Part shown: positions 47,068-56,948 of the stretch, piece by piece
Position numbering within the stretch: position 1 is the stretch's first letter
Layout of the letters: every line of letters starts with the position of its first letter
Source: Apis mellifera
Lineage: Eukaryota > Arthropoda > Insecta > Hymenoptera > Apidae
DNA: 64,000 nt
Reading direction: 5' to 3'
NCBI RefSeq assembly: GCF_003254395.2
Contig: NC_037646.1
Span: forward strand, 8,393,381 to 8,457,380
Made by a program: the position numbers and the translations under genes
The notes under the pieces: model-generated
The model's database searches: none
Seen by the model: the letters and a program-made list of their open reading frames with translations, nothing else
Told to the model about the DNA's origin: nothing

Positions 47068-50000
47068 GTTGGTTTGGGTTAGCTTTTCATCTCGATCGAG
47101 ATCTAATCTAATCTCGAGGGAGAAGATTAATGTCGTAGCCGAATAATAATCTTTCGAATATAACACTTATTATTACTTATAAAATAAAGTAAAAAAGAGA
47201 TCTCGAGAAAAGGTTGGAAAACACCAAACTTTTTTTACTATATATCTCTCTTTTATATTTTTCGTAACGAGTCGTTCGTGAAAATTTTTTCGTTTATTTA
47301 ATTAACGTAGTGATTAATATATAACGATATAAATTTTATATATATATAATTGAGATCGCTCGTTGTGTTTCCATAGGTTCTTCAGGGAATGTACTACACG
47401 TACTTCGTCTCGGTGATCACGACGATCGAGAAGCTGTTCCAGATACAGTCGAAGACCACCGGTATTATAATGTCAGCGACGGAGATCGGGCAGATCGGTT
47501 CCTCTCTCCTGCTTACGTATTACGGGGGCCAAGGTCACCGGCCTAAGTGGATCGCTTGGGGCATGATCCTGTTCGCGGTGAGCTCGTTCACCTGCTCGAT
47601 GCCCCATTTCATCTTCGGTGAACAGCTGATCCATCAGAACGAGATGTTTCTCAGCGGGGTCGAGGGTGGTGACCCGAACAACACCCATCCCATCCCTGCC
47701 AACCTTTGCAAATTGCAGGAACGATCGGAAAATTCTACGGTCGCCAGGTAACGGACGAGTAAATCCCTGCTAAAGATAATTTCTTTACCGATTTTTCGAC
47801 ATTTGTCGATTATCGTTCGTTCGTGTATTTTTTTTTTCTCTTTTTTTTTAAACTCTCGATCGATTCCTCTCCTTCTCCCCTCCTGAAATTGTGTCGCAAT
47901 TCTGTGCAACCCATATCTCTCTCTCTCTCTCTTTACCTCTTTTGCCTTTCCACGATGTATCGATCCTACCTTTTTCTTTTTTTTTTTAAATGGATAATAA
48001 GGTCTCTCCGTTTATAAATATAATAGAAAAAAAAAATTACACGAGTCTCGAGAAAAATTCGAATCGATCTCCGGACGACGACGGTTGATTTTTCTTTTTT
48101 CTTTCTTTTTCTCCGTGATTTCTCCGAAGCTGGATCTCGTCCACGGCTCAAACGACTCACACGATAAACGACTGCAAAGGCGACTCGTTGACGGAGCAGA
48201 GGATACAGAGCAAAATAACCACGGTGGTCCTGGCGATATTTTTCGTCTCCTTGTTGGGCGTTGGAATGGGTCAGACGGCGGTCTACACCCTCGGTATCCC
48301 TTACATCGATGACAATGTGGCCAGCAGAGAAAGCCCGCTCTATTTCGGTAAGAATACCGATTCCTCCCCCTGCCTACCGTTTCTATTGTACCGCGAACGA
48401 GGAGGGGAGCGAAACAGGGTTCGAGAAAGCTTTTGCTTTCGCGTTTGGACGCGAAAGAGCGTTTCGCTCGGGGCCGAGGGGGACTATAGCAAGATCTTTC
48501 ACTTCGATTATTTTGATTCATCGTTGCGTTATCGTCGTGCGGAACGTTCAATGTTACGCCGGGAATTTGCATACTCACGGGACACGTTGTCCCCGTACTT
48601 TGTTGCAGCGATCACGATCGGAGTGAGGATCCTCGGTCCAGCCCTGGGCTTCATTCTGGGCTCGTTGTGCACCATGATTTACGCGGATTTGTCGGCGAAT
48701 CCGCAAATCACGCCGACGGATCCGAGATGGGTCGGGGCATGGTGGCTTGGTAAATTGAAATTTCTCCTTCTTATTACGCCTTCTTGTATCAATTCGAACA
48801 CAATTGCGCAATTTTACACCATTCTTCCTTCCTTCCTTCCTTTCCTCTCTCTTTCTTCAAAATTCTTGAAAATCTCGCGAACGAGATTGGAAGAATATTG
48901 GATGTTTCAGGTCTGGTGCTGATAGCAGCCATGCTGATGTTGGTAAGCATAGGAATGTTCGCGTTCCCGACGCGGTTGCCCGCGAGCAGGACGCCGCCGA
49001 AACGGGCCGACGCGAAAAAGCCTAGTCTCCGAGGTAAGCGCTCGATTTATCGCCAATTGTTCGTTTAAGCTCCTCTCTCCCCCACCGCCGCATCCGATCA
49101 CAGCGATTTAATTCGATTTTACGGCCTCCTCCCTCCCTCCCTCTCCTCTTCTCTACCCGCTCGAAAATTGGCCGGGGGAGAGATCGAACGGACGAGATAA
49201 AAGTACCATCGCCTCGAAACCGTCTATTAATCGCAACCCCTTCCAAAGCCCTTCAAAAGCGTGCGCATCCGCCTCGATTCCTATCCCAGACGCGACCGAT
49301 TCCTTTCGAATTTGCTTCCACGTTTCGAATAAGTGAGATCAAGATCGAGGAAAACGAGATTCATTTCATCGATCCTCTTCTCCGTCGTTATCTCTTTTAT
49401 TGTCCTTTCGCTGTTTAATCACGTTACGAGGATTTTCTTCTCATTTCGCGGTTTATTAATTTTCTCGAGACAAAAACGGCGAATCGATACGCACGCGATG
49501 CATCGACATTGTTTGCCCCGATACGAATATTTCTATTCGTCGCATTGTGGATTGGCGGAGAGAGTGGGGGGGGAGAGGACGGAACAGTGGGGCCATTATG
49601 TATTCGGTGGACGTTTATCGGGAGGAAAAGACGCGGGCCAATAAGATGATCTTTGAAGCGTGAACTTGGCAGTCAAGGTCAATGGCGAAATTTAGGCTCG
49701 CAGAGAGAGAGAGAGAGAGAAAGAGGGAGAGGAAGAGAGAGGGAGAGAGAGTCGGCCGGCGTGTCTGTCTGCTCGTTCGATCGTGAGCGCTCGCCCCGTT
49801 GCTTTCTGAAACACGGTCGAGCCCTTTTCTGGGAACCCTTTCCGCCTAGGATTGCAGGGCGAGCGTTTATCGAGTTGGTTTGCGTTTATTCTCGATCCGC
49901 TTCGTTGAAACGTTCTGTTTCTTTCTTCGAGAGAGAGGAGATCGAACGGGAGCGGAGAAAATTGTAAATTCGGTTTGTTTGTTTGAAAGAAGGAGGAAAT

Positions 50001-53000
50001 TCCATAAACGTGACGTATCGATCTTTCACTATACCTTTCCCGCCCTTGACCGACAATGTTTCGGAATGTTGTTCCTGAAAGAGGCAGCCTGTTCAAAATG
50101 CGGCACGAGTCGCATCGATAATGCAACTTGGACGTCCCACTGTACCACGTGCGCCTCTCCTCAGCATCGTAGGGACGCGTTACTTAAAAATAACTCCCTC
50201 CCTCCTCCCGCTAATTGTCCAAGCGTAACCCCCGCTTAAAGGAGAAGAGGAACCTCGTTGAATTAAAATTCGCTCGCTCGGAAGAGGAAACGTTTAAATT
50301 CAACTTGACGAGTGCCCGGATGAAAAGAAAGAAACGATGATTCCTCCCATGATTCCCTGAAAATCCAATTCGGCTAACGAATTGGGAAGCAAATTGCTCT
50401 GTATTTTCGCCGTGGACCGAAAACCGAGAGTCCGTGCATCCGGCCGACCGTACGAGGATAATTTCCCCGCGGGGTCGTGGATCACGCGAGGAAGAGGAGG
50501 AGGAGGAGATTTAAAGGAGAAGGAGCGAGAGAGAGAGGGAGGAGGGTAGGTATGGCGCGCATTTCTGGTGCGTTAGGTCGGTCGTGTTATGTCGAGGTGC
50601 ACGAGACAGCTGAGATAAGTCCTCTCCCCGCAAGAGGAACAAATCCACGCGCGCACGGGCAAGGAAGAACGGCAGGGCCGTATACGCACGCAGAAATGCA
50701 GAGGCGCGCGTGTGCCTACCGAGCGCTATGCACGACGCATGACCGTGAACTTGCCCCACCTAGTGCACCAGTCGGTCAGTCATCATTATTAACGCACACA
50801 CGCGGGGCCCGCCGCGTTCACGCGCGCGCTCGCACACACACGAGCACGAACGCCCGATCCTTTACTCCTACGTGCACATGGCACACCGGAGAGACGAGAA
50901 ATCCGGATACGTTTCGACGAGCCGTACGAAACTCGAATTTTTGCCGGCAATTTCCATGCGAAATAATCCGTGCGAGCTTCCCAAATTAATGTTTCCCGCC
51001 CCTGAAACTTTGCTCCTCTTTCCTCTCGTTGCAGGATCCAGGAGGAATTTTGGAAGGAATGGTTTTTTGGAATTCTATCCTCGCACGAAGGGACGATACA
51101 CGAGGATATCGTTAGAAATTTGCGCGCGTGTTTATTGGAGAGGACGGTAGAAAAGATCGCCTCGGAGGAGAGGACGGAATTGGACGGATGCACGCGATTC
51201 TCGTATTACTCGGTTCGTCAGCCCCCTTTGAAGACTTCATTCTTTCAACTTTATATAACTCGCTGTATCGATCGTATCTCGATAAATCTATTTGTCTCTT
51301 ATTTTCTCGTCGTAATTTTATCCCGTACGATATATATACACATACACGTCTTTTTCGATCGATGATTTCCGTGCAAATTTCTTCGCGTTTTTTCTTTTTT
51401 CCGCGCTGATCCGGAGAAGGTTGGAGGAGGTTTTCGCGATTCGAAGCCACCCTGTATGTGGCCGGTGCAGGGTTGTCGCGATAATACACGGAGCGCAATG
51501 TTAGTCACGTTTGTCTACTCATGGTCTGCAGGACTTCTCTATGCGGGGTTGCCACGACTCTAGCCCGGCCTTCCTGGAAGCCTAGAGCAGTCCTAGGCAT
51601 CCTTAATGTCAGTTTCCACCGAGGGTTTCTCGAACAGAAACCTCGCACGAACGAACGCCTCATCGTACATCTCGTTCCTCCTCTCTTCTCGTTTCTTTTT
51701 CCGCTCCTTCCCTCCCCTTCCCACTCCCCTTCCCTCCCTTCCGTCCCATGCAGGAATTCGCCTTTTTTGCCATTGCTCGAAAATCGATGCGCCACGTCCT
51801 CTTCCCTCTTTATCATTTCACCCATACGCGATTTCCAATTCGACTCGACGTTATTAAACGTTTTGTTCTCGTTCGAGTATTTAATCTAATTCTAATGTGT
51901 AAAAGTAGATCTCTTAAATTTTTCTATACTAAAGTTTTGTACTAAAGTTTTGTATAAAGAGAGAGAGGGATTAAATTTGATAATACCAGTAATCTTAACG
52001 AAGATATAGCGAGGATATATGGTCCTTTGGATGTCAATTATGTCGTAACTCGAACAAATGGAGAATATTTTTTCTCTTTTTTTTAAAGAATTCCACGAAA
52101 GTTTTACTATCGGTAGCCGAAGATCGGTCCAAGTTTTTCTCGCGCCGGTGCAAGTATCGACGCCGCGCTTCCTTTTTCTCATCCGTTTCTCGTTTTTCGA
52201 GCTGGAGGCGATCGCACGCTGCAATCCCTGCTCCCTCTGGCTCGCGCTCTCCTTTTGCCTCGTCGTTTCGCCTTCGAAAATAGAACGAGGGGAAACTCGA
52301 TCGTCTCGTAATTAGCTCGTCGTTCGTAATTGATTTCATAAATATAGAAGAAAATCCGTGTGGTTTCGTTCGCGTTGATCACGTTTCACCTTTGGATACC
52401 TAATTTCGAGGAAAGGATGGGAAATAAAGAGGGGGAATAAAAAGTTTAGCCGAGGATAAAAAGAGATTAAATATTTATTTCCTCGAAATTCTTCGCCGCT
52501 CTTTTTTTCTTTTTTTTTTTTATTCGTATACGCGACAAGGACAAAAGTTGGAAGTGAAAAAAAGTTGATGAATTGTTTTCGCGATTTTTAAGGAATGATC
52601 TTCGGAAGCAAAAAAAAAAAAGAAAAATAAAAGAAAAGAAAGAAAGAGAGAGAGAGGGAAAAAAGGGACGAGACAAAGAGGGAGGAGGCAAAAAAAAAAA
52701 AAAAAAGAGGAGGAATAAATTTCATGTAAATGGTTTCGCTGCAGGTCGCGATGCACGGCTCGCGTCGCCTGCACGATTCGATGCACTCGCTACACCTCGC
52801 CTTCTCTCTACCTGTTGCAGACTTCCCTAAAGCGGTGAAGAGGCTGTTGAAGAACGACATTCTTATGTTCCGGACGGCCAGCAGCGTGCTGCACATCCTA
52901 CCGATCGCCGGCCTCTACACCTTCCTGCCAAAGTACCTCGAGAGCCAATTTCGCTTGCCAGCTCATCATGCGAACATGATCTCAGGTAATTTTCGCCAAT

Positions 53001-53107
53001 AGACACGCGAGCAAACTTTCTCGCCCCGATCCTCCTTCCCTCCTCCCCCCTCTTCTTTTTTTTCCATTAACATATTTCGATCCTTCCAACCTTCCTTCCA
53101 ATCTTTT

Positions 53108-53138
<31 letters not shown>

Positions 53139-55784
53139 CTTGAATCGAAAAAAGAAAAAGAAAAATAGAGAGAGAGAGAGGGGGTATTTTATCCGAAATT
53201 TCTCGAAATTTAAATCCGAGACAAAGAGACGAACGTGAACAATGAGAAACTAGAAGGAGGAGCGATTTGACGATTTTGATGATTGTCCTTTTTTTCGCAG
53301 GTGTCGGTGGTATTTTAGTAATGGGTTTGGGTATTATAATTAGCGGAGTGTTTATCCTGAGGGCAAAGCCTAACGCCAGGTTCGTCGCAGCCTGGATCGC
53401 CTTCACAGCTGTAATATACGCGATCGGCATGGGTGTGCTGATGTTCATCGGTTGCCCTATGGACGATTTCGCTGGTCTAGTTTCCCATTCCGACGGGTAA
53501 GTGTTTCCCTCCGACAAATCCATCTCCAGTAAAGTTGTTAAAAATTTCTTTCGAGCCAATCCCTTTTCTTTCCCGATAGAGGATAGATTTCGAAAGAGAG
53601 AGAGAGAGAAAAAAAAGAAAATGACGAACGACAACGATAAATCTTTCTAGATTGTCCAGGTTCGAGCAGACCTGCGAGGCTACATGCTACTGCGATCGGA
53701 ACAAGTTCAGCCCGATTTGCGGTGCCGATGGTAAAACGTATTTTTCCGCGTGTCACGCGGGCTGCTCCAATTACACGATCGTCGATGGCAAAGTTGCATC
53801 GGTGAGTACCACGGACATTGATCGTTATCTTCGAGATCTTCTCGAGAGATCCGTTACGGGGAGGGGGGAGGGAAAAAAAAAGAGAAAATTTTAAAGGAAC
53901 GTCGACCGCGTTATGGTTAAAAAAAAAAAAAGAAAAAAGTCGATACGAGGGTAAAAAAAAAAAGGGAACACTTTTCGATACACTACTCGCGAATTGGTTC
54001 CAACAATTTAAAAACGCGTAAAACCCGATGCGAAATTTCATCGATTTCATCGTTTCATTGTCGATTTATTTACGACGTTACTCCGTGATTCGAATCGAAT
54101 AATCGTTTTCGCTATTTCTCGCGCTGATTGCATACAATCCCCTGATAGCGCGCGGACTCACTGACGTCATCGCGAAAGAGAGAATATCGATATATATATA
54201 TATATATATATATGATGCTCGATCGGGAAATAGGCTCGATCGTAATTATCGGTGACAGTGGCATGCAACTAGGCCAGAAATGTGCCGTTTGCTCCGACCA
54301 TTTACGAAGGAAATCGCATTATTCGAACGAAACAATGCTTCATTGATTGCGCAACCAGGCGAGTCATTAGTTTCGCAATTGAAACATTCCGCCTTATCGC
54401 GAACATTTCAATTTCCAATTGTTCGGATTTCGCGGGGATTAAACGAAATGTACGCGGGTAAATATATATATACGTACGCGTAATGCAAACAGGTATATCG
54501 CATTCCAAATTTTCTCGCTTCCTTTCGCGATGCATCGAGAATGGCGCGTTTCTCAAAATCTTAGTATTCGACGCATCGATCGATAAAACGTGTCGAACGA
54601 CCGACACGTGCAAAAGTCCAAGATCCTCGCGCGCGAATTCTCAGTGATAGTTGGATCGAAAGAGGAAAGGAAACACAACTCGCGAAACGCAAGTTTAACA
54701 ACGCCTGTGCTTCACGATTTTTTTACAGTTTTACAACTGCCAGTGTATCGGGTCGAATCTGACAACACCGGAAACGGCAAACACTGCGACGATCGGTTAC
54801 TGCGAGCTCGAGTGCAGTAACTTTTGGGTTTATATGGTCCTGTTCTCGGTGTTCGTTTTCATACACTCGACCAGCGAGGTGGGCTCCATGCTGTTGATCC
54901 TCAGGTGCGTGGATCCACGGGACAAGGCGATGGCTTTGGGCCTCATACAATTCGCCATCGGCCTCTTCGGTAATTATGCCTTCCCTCCCCCTCGTCCCTC
55001 CCATTTCCCCCATTTGTATCGTCTCTCGTGATCCACGATCTCAATAAATCGCGGAGGGGATCGTGGATCGAAATCTTCCATTTCCTCCCCCCGAACGATG
55101 GAATCGGGAGAACTTCATAAATGAATTTATCAGGCGGATGATCCGTTGGTCGGTTGGTTCCAGGTAACGTCCCGTGTCCAATCGTTTATGGTGCTGTGGT
55201 GGACTCCGCTTGTCTCGTATGGGAATACGCTTGCGGCGAGCGAGGTGCCTGCTGGCTTTACGACTCGAATGTCTTTAGAATGTTCTATCATGGTACGTAC
55301 CGCGGTTAAGAAGAAATCTGCGGCGAGGAGAAGTCGGAAATATCTGCATCTCGATTATCCGACTTACTACTGCTCAACTCTTGCCTCTCTATTATATATA
55401 TATGTATAATATATATATATATATACCGAGGCTAAATTTCTCTTTTCCGATATTATTTATATCTCCCAAGAGATGAATCGTTTCCCATGAATATGTTGTT
55501 AGAAATTTAACCTCTTCACGATCGTTTTATATATATATATATATCTTAATTAATATAATAATTATAATAATTTCTCAATCGATCAACCGATAATAAATTG
55601 CACGGATTGTCCAGGTACCACTGGCGGAATCCTGATTCTCGCTTTCGTGGTGGACATAGTGGTGTGGTACAAGGCCGGGAGCATCAGCTTCGTGGAGGAG
55701 CAGGAAGCGGAAGAGGGCACGGTCGAGGAGATGGCCACCCTCAAGTCGCAGGATGCGCAGGCAGTTGACAACGACTATTTGTGA
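46747..55784 (+). CDS. Oatp74D: Oatp74D, organic anion transporting polypeptide (ecdysone importer EcI family), 11 coding exons
   Basis: Join 46747-47067, 47377-47747, 48130-48347, 48609-48749, 48911-49033, 52821-52985, 53301-53496, 53651-53801, 54729-54969, 55164-55292, 55615-55784. This gives 2226 nt, 741 residues plus TGA, with every junction GT-AG and in phase. Seen: about 12 hydrophobic segments, the OATP signature DPRWVGAWWLG at about residues 341-351, and ten cysteines in the loop before segment 10 (520, 524, 526, 535, 546, 550, 566, 568, 587, 591). Family knowledge: OATPs are plasma-membrane transporters of amphipathic organic anions and steroids, and Drosophila Oatp74D imports ecdysone. 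From memory, motifs such as TTIEKLFQI, PHFIFGEQL, DNDILMFRTAS-like and STSEVGSMLL match Drosophila Oatp74D better than other fly Oatps; its product is longer (about 819 aa), mostly from a longer N-terminal tail. The start was chosen because ATG at 46747 has A at -3 and G at +4 and follows a spliced 5' UTR. Ecdysone transport here is inferred from orthology. Confidence 0.93.
47068..47376 (+). other. Oatp74D: Oatp74D intron 1 (between coding exons)
   Basis: 309 bp, AT-rich, GTTGGT...CATAG. The weak donor makes retention conceivable; the stop at 47080 would then end the protein after 111 residues. Confidence 0.85.
47377..47747 (+). CDS. Oatp74D: Oatp74D coding exon 2
   Basis: Residues 108-231 (Ser231 is split). 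It carries the rest of segment 1, the highly conserved YFVSVITTIEKLFQI stretch, segment 2 (IGQIGSSLLLTYYGG), segment 3 (WIAWGMILFAVSSFTC) and the start of the second extracellular loop. That loop contains N-glycosylation sequons NNT and NST. The acceptor is tttccatag at 47368-47376 and the donor is CCAG|GTAACG. Confidence 0.95.
47748..48129 (+). other. Oatp74D: Oatp74D intron 2
   Basis: 382 bp, T/C-rich, with two oligo-T stretches and a long polypyrimidine tract before the acceptor at 48129. Confidence 0.85.
48130..48347 (+). CDS. Oatp74D: Oatp74D coding exon 3
   Basis: Residues 231-304. It starts after a long T/C-rich tract ending ctccgaag. The phase-2 join with exon 2 gives Ser-Trp-Ile. 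The first 20 or so residues finish the extracellular loop with one Cys. Then come KITTVVLAIFFVSLLG (segment 4) and the conserved GQTAVYTLGIPYIDDNV. The donor TTCG|GTAAGA is strong. The first part of the exon is the least conserved and its acceptor choice the least certain; the frame supports it. Confidence 0.92.
48348..48608 (+). other. Oatp74D: Oatp74D intron 3 with hairpin cluster
   Basis: 261 bp, GTAAGA...TTGCAG. It contains three adjoining perfect inverted repeats at 48425-48469, the first two sharing an arm. Unlike the other short introns it is GC-rich and open in frame with exon 3 over its whole length: the frame stays open from exon 3 towards exon 4 but in the wrong phase for it. Confidence 0.7.
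48609..48749 (+). CDS. Oatp74D: Oatp74D coding exon 4
   Basis: Residues 304-351. The acceptor is tttgttgcag and the donor CTTG|GTAAAT. It encodes segment 5 (TIGVRILGPALGFILGSLC), a short loop with the sequence TPTDPRW, and most of the OATP signature GAWWLG. The last Gly codon is split with exon 5. Confidence 0.95.
48911..49033 (+). CDS. Oatp74D: Oatp74D coding exon 5
   Basis: Residues 351-392. The acceptor is gatgtttcag and the donor CGAG|GTAAGC. It encodes segment 6 (LVLIAAMLMLVSIGMFAF) and then the basic, cytoplasmic middle loop (RTPPKRADAKKPSLR). The next intron, the gene's largest, interrupts this loop and so separates the two six-helix halves. Confidence 0.95.
49673..49681 (+). promoter_or_regulatory. 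FTZ-F1/NR5A-type nuclear receptor word in intron 5
   Basis: TCAAGGTCA matches the YCAAGGYCR monomer site of FTZ-F1-type orphan receptors. FTZ-F1 is an ecdysone-cascade factor, so a site inside an ecdysone-importer gene is plausible, but a 9-mer is weak evidence. It overlaps an 11-mer, GGTCAATGGCG, that also occurs at 45077-45087. Confidence 0.25.
49701..49752 (+). repeat. (GA)n tract in intron 5
   Basis: About 50 bp of GA/GGGA repeats in the large intron. Confidence 0.9.
52821..52985 (+). CDS. Oatp74D: Oatp74D coding exon 6
   Basis: Residues 392-447. The acceptor is cctgttgcag and the donor TCAG|GTAATT. It starts with DFPKAVKRLLKNDILMFR, the end of the middle loop. Segment 7 follows (TASSVLHILPIAGLYTFL), then PKYLESQFRL and the start of segment 8. 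An antisense open frame covers exons 6 and 7 but has a repeat-like composition outside the exons. Confidence 0.96.
52986..53300 (+). other. Oatp74D: Oatp74D intron 6
   Basis: 315 bp, GTAATT...TCGCAG, with the (TTTC)n tract. Nothing else seen. Confidence 0.9.
53104..53142 (+). repeat. (TTTC)n tract in intron 6
   Basis: About nine TTTC units in the 315-bp intron between coding exons 6 and 7, well upstream of the acceptor's own T-rich tract. Confidence 0.9.
53301..53496 (+). CDS. Oatp74D: Oatp74D coding exon 7
   Basis: Residues 447-512. The acceptor tttttcgcag follows a T-rich tract and the donor is ACGG|GTAAGT. It encodes segment 8 (VGGILVMGLGIIISGVFIL), a short basic loop, segment 9 (FVAAWIAFTAVIYAIGMG) and the beginning of the large extracellular loop (IGCPMDDFAG). 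Confidence 0.96.
53651..53801 (+). CDS. Oatp74D: Oatp74D coding exon 8 (Kazal-like loop)
   Basis: Residues 512-562. It carries six cysteines in the order C-x3-C-x-C-x8-C-x10-C-x3-C, with the Kazal-type core PICGADGKTYFSACHAGC. This is the disulphide-rich fifth extracellular loop typical of OATPs, needed for surface expression in studied members. The sequon SNYT could be glycosylated. The donor TCG|GTGAGT leaves phase 0. Confidence 0.96.
53802..54728 (+). other. Oatp74D: Oatp74D intron 8
   Basis: 927 bp, GTGAGT...TTACAG. It contains A-rich runs (53860-53970) and a (TA)n run near 54190-54213. No exon is seen inside it; the two flanking exons join in phase 0 to complete the cysteine-rich loop. 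Confidence 0.9.
54729..54969 (+). CDS. Oatp74D: Oatp74D coding exon 9
   Basis: Residues 563-643. It completes the cysteine-rich loop with CQC and CELEC and one more sequon (SNLT). Segment 10 (WVYMVLFSVFVFIHSTSEVG) and RCVDPRDKAMALGL follow, then most of segment 11. The acceptor ttttttacag follows an oligo-T run; the donor is TTCG|GTAATT. Confidence 0.95.
55164..55292 (+). CDS. Oatp74D: Oatp74D coding exon 10
   Basis: Residues 643-686. It encodes NVPCPIVYGAVVDSACLVW, a family-diagnostic stretch at the end of segment 11, then a short Cys-containing extracellular loop (CGERGACWLYDSNVFRMF). The acceptor is ggttccag and the donor CATG|GTACGT. Confidence 0.95.
55293..55614 (+). other. Oatp74D: Oatp74D intron 10
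   Basis: 322 bp, GTACGT...GTCCAG, very AT-rich with two TA runs. Confidence 0.9.
55615..55784 (+). CDS. Oatp74D: Oatp74D terminal coding exon 11
   Basis: Residues 686-741 and the TGA stop at 55782-55784. It encodes segment 12 (GGILILAFVVDIVVWYKA) and an acidic cytoplasmic tail rich in Glu and Gln that ends in Asp-Asn-Asp-Tyr-Leu. The tail is less conserved in the family and I see no canonical PDZ ligand. Confidence 0.95.
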
Positions 55785-56878
55785 AAGGGTCCCGGCCGAC
55801 TTCGATGGTATCTCATGAAGCGCAGGCCTGAATATAGCGTCGTAAAAAGCGGGACAAAGGCGTAACGAGGCGTTCCTAACTGACGAGAACTCGGTGCCAG
55901 TAGCTCGAGACCGGTCGGTCGACGGTCCATCTTCTCGTGTCCACGTATTTGGAAAGGGAGGAGGGTTCCTCCTTCCTTTTCTTTTTTTTTTTTTTTTGTG
56001 GAAACCCACCAAGGGTTGTGTCCATCCCTTTTCGCGAGGAGGAGCGAGGGAATAATCTGAATTCAAGTCCCTTCGACGACACTGGTGCTCGCGTCGATCG
56101 GCCACGAAACCAGGAGTCCAGGACGATGACGGAGGAGGCGGTGCCAAGCCCTTGGAAAGCCCGTGATTTCCACGGAAAGGCTGTGCCGTGGTTTCGAATC
56201 GTATTGTACAGGGAAGAAGGAGGATGTAATGGTTAAGGAACGGATCGATAATCAACGATTATTTGATTTTTCTTTGAGTGAGCGATATATACATATGTAT
56301 TGAAGATGCGAATGAGGGAGAAGATTGTCTTCCGGAGATTGGCATCGGGGAACAACGATTTGAAACGTAATCGAAACGAAGTGCACGACGGAGGAAGGAG
56401 CAAGTATCGAGAGCGAGGAGACGATTTTCGTGCGGGGGAAAAAAAGGAGGATTGGGAAAAATGGATGATCGACACGGAAATGCGAAACGCACCAGCATAT
56501 ATATAAATATATATCTATTTCTCTCGGCACGCGAGATTCTCGGATCTTGGGCGAGCTTCTCTTAGGCACTACCGTCCGTGTTTCATTCTGCATATTACAC
56601 CTAGGCGTAGGCAACCTGTACAAGCGATGATTTACGATGTGTGCATGCGTGTCGGTAATAATTCGTTTTGTTGTTTGCAAAAGAAAATGAAAAAAAAAGG
56701 AAAAAAAATGAACAATGAACGGAAGAGTTAATAATTATTGGAGAGGAAAGGAGGAGAGAATCTGAGTGCGAATGAGGGCGAAAATAATAAGAAGAGAATA
56801 ATAAGACATATTTTTTAGACGATTTGACGATGAGAAAGAAAAGAGAGATAAAAGGGGGGGAAGGGGAAGGGAGAAAAA

Positions 56879-56948
56879 AATAAATATCGATACGGTACAC
56901 GTGTACGGGAAGAACGGAAGTCAGGGAAGAAAAGCGAGGATGAATAAA
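56879..56948 (+). terminator. Oatp74D: Proximal poly(A) signal candidates for Oatp74D
   Basis: Two AATAAA hexamers (56879-56884 and 56943-56948) lie about 1.1 kb after the stop. The sequence just after them is purine-rich, not GU-rich; a GT-rich stretch follows only at 57070-57130. Usable but not ideal. Confidence 0.35.

Larger units (their letters stand above)
49034..52820 (+). other. Oatp74D: Oatp74D intron 5 (3.8 kb)
   Basis: The largest intron inside the coding region, GTAAGC...TTGCAG. It holds a GA tract (49701-49752), a TCAAGGTCA word (49673-49681) and a CpG-rich promoter-like block at about 50470-50900 with a TCAGT word (50776-50780). A less repetitive stretch at 51430-51660 contains an inverted repeat, GCCTAG/CTAGGC. 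It ends in a T/A-rich repeat zone. No exon is recognised within it. Confidence 0.75.

Noticed and set aside
52966..53634. 222-codon - strand frame
   Set aside because: Antisense of Oatp74D exons 6 and 7 and their introns; the openness comes from the sense coding constraint and T-rich introns.
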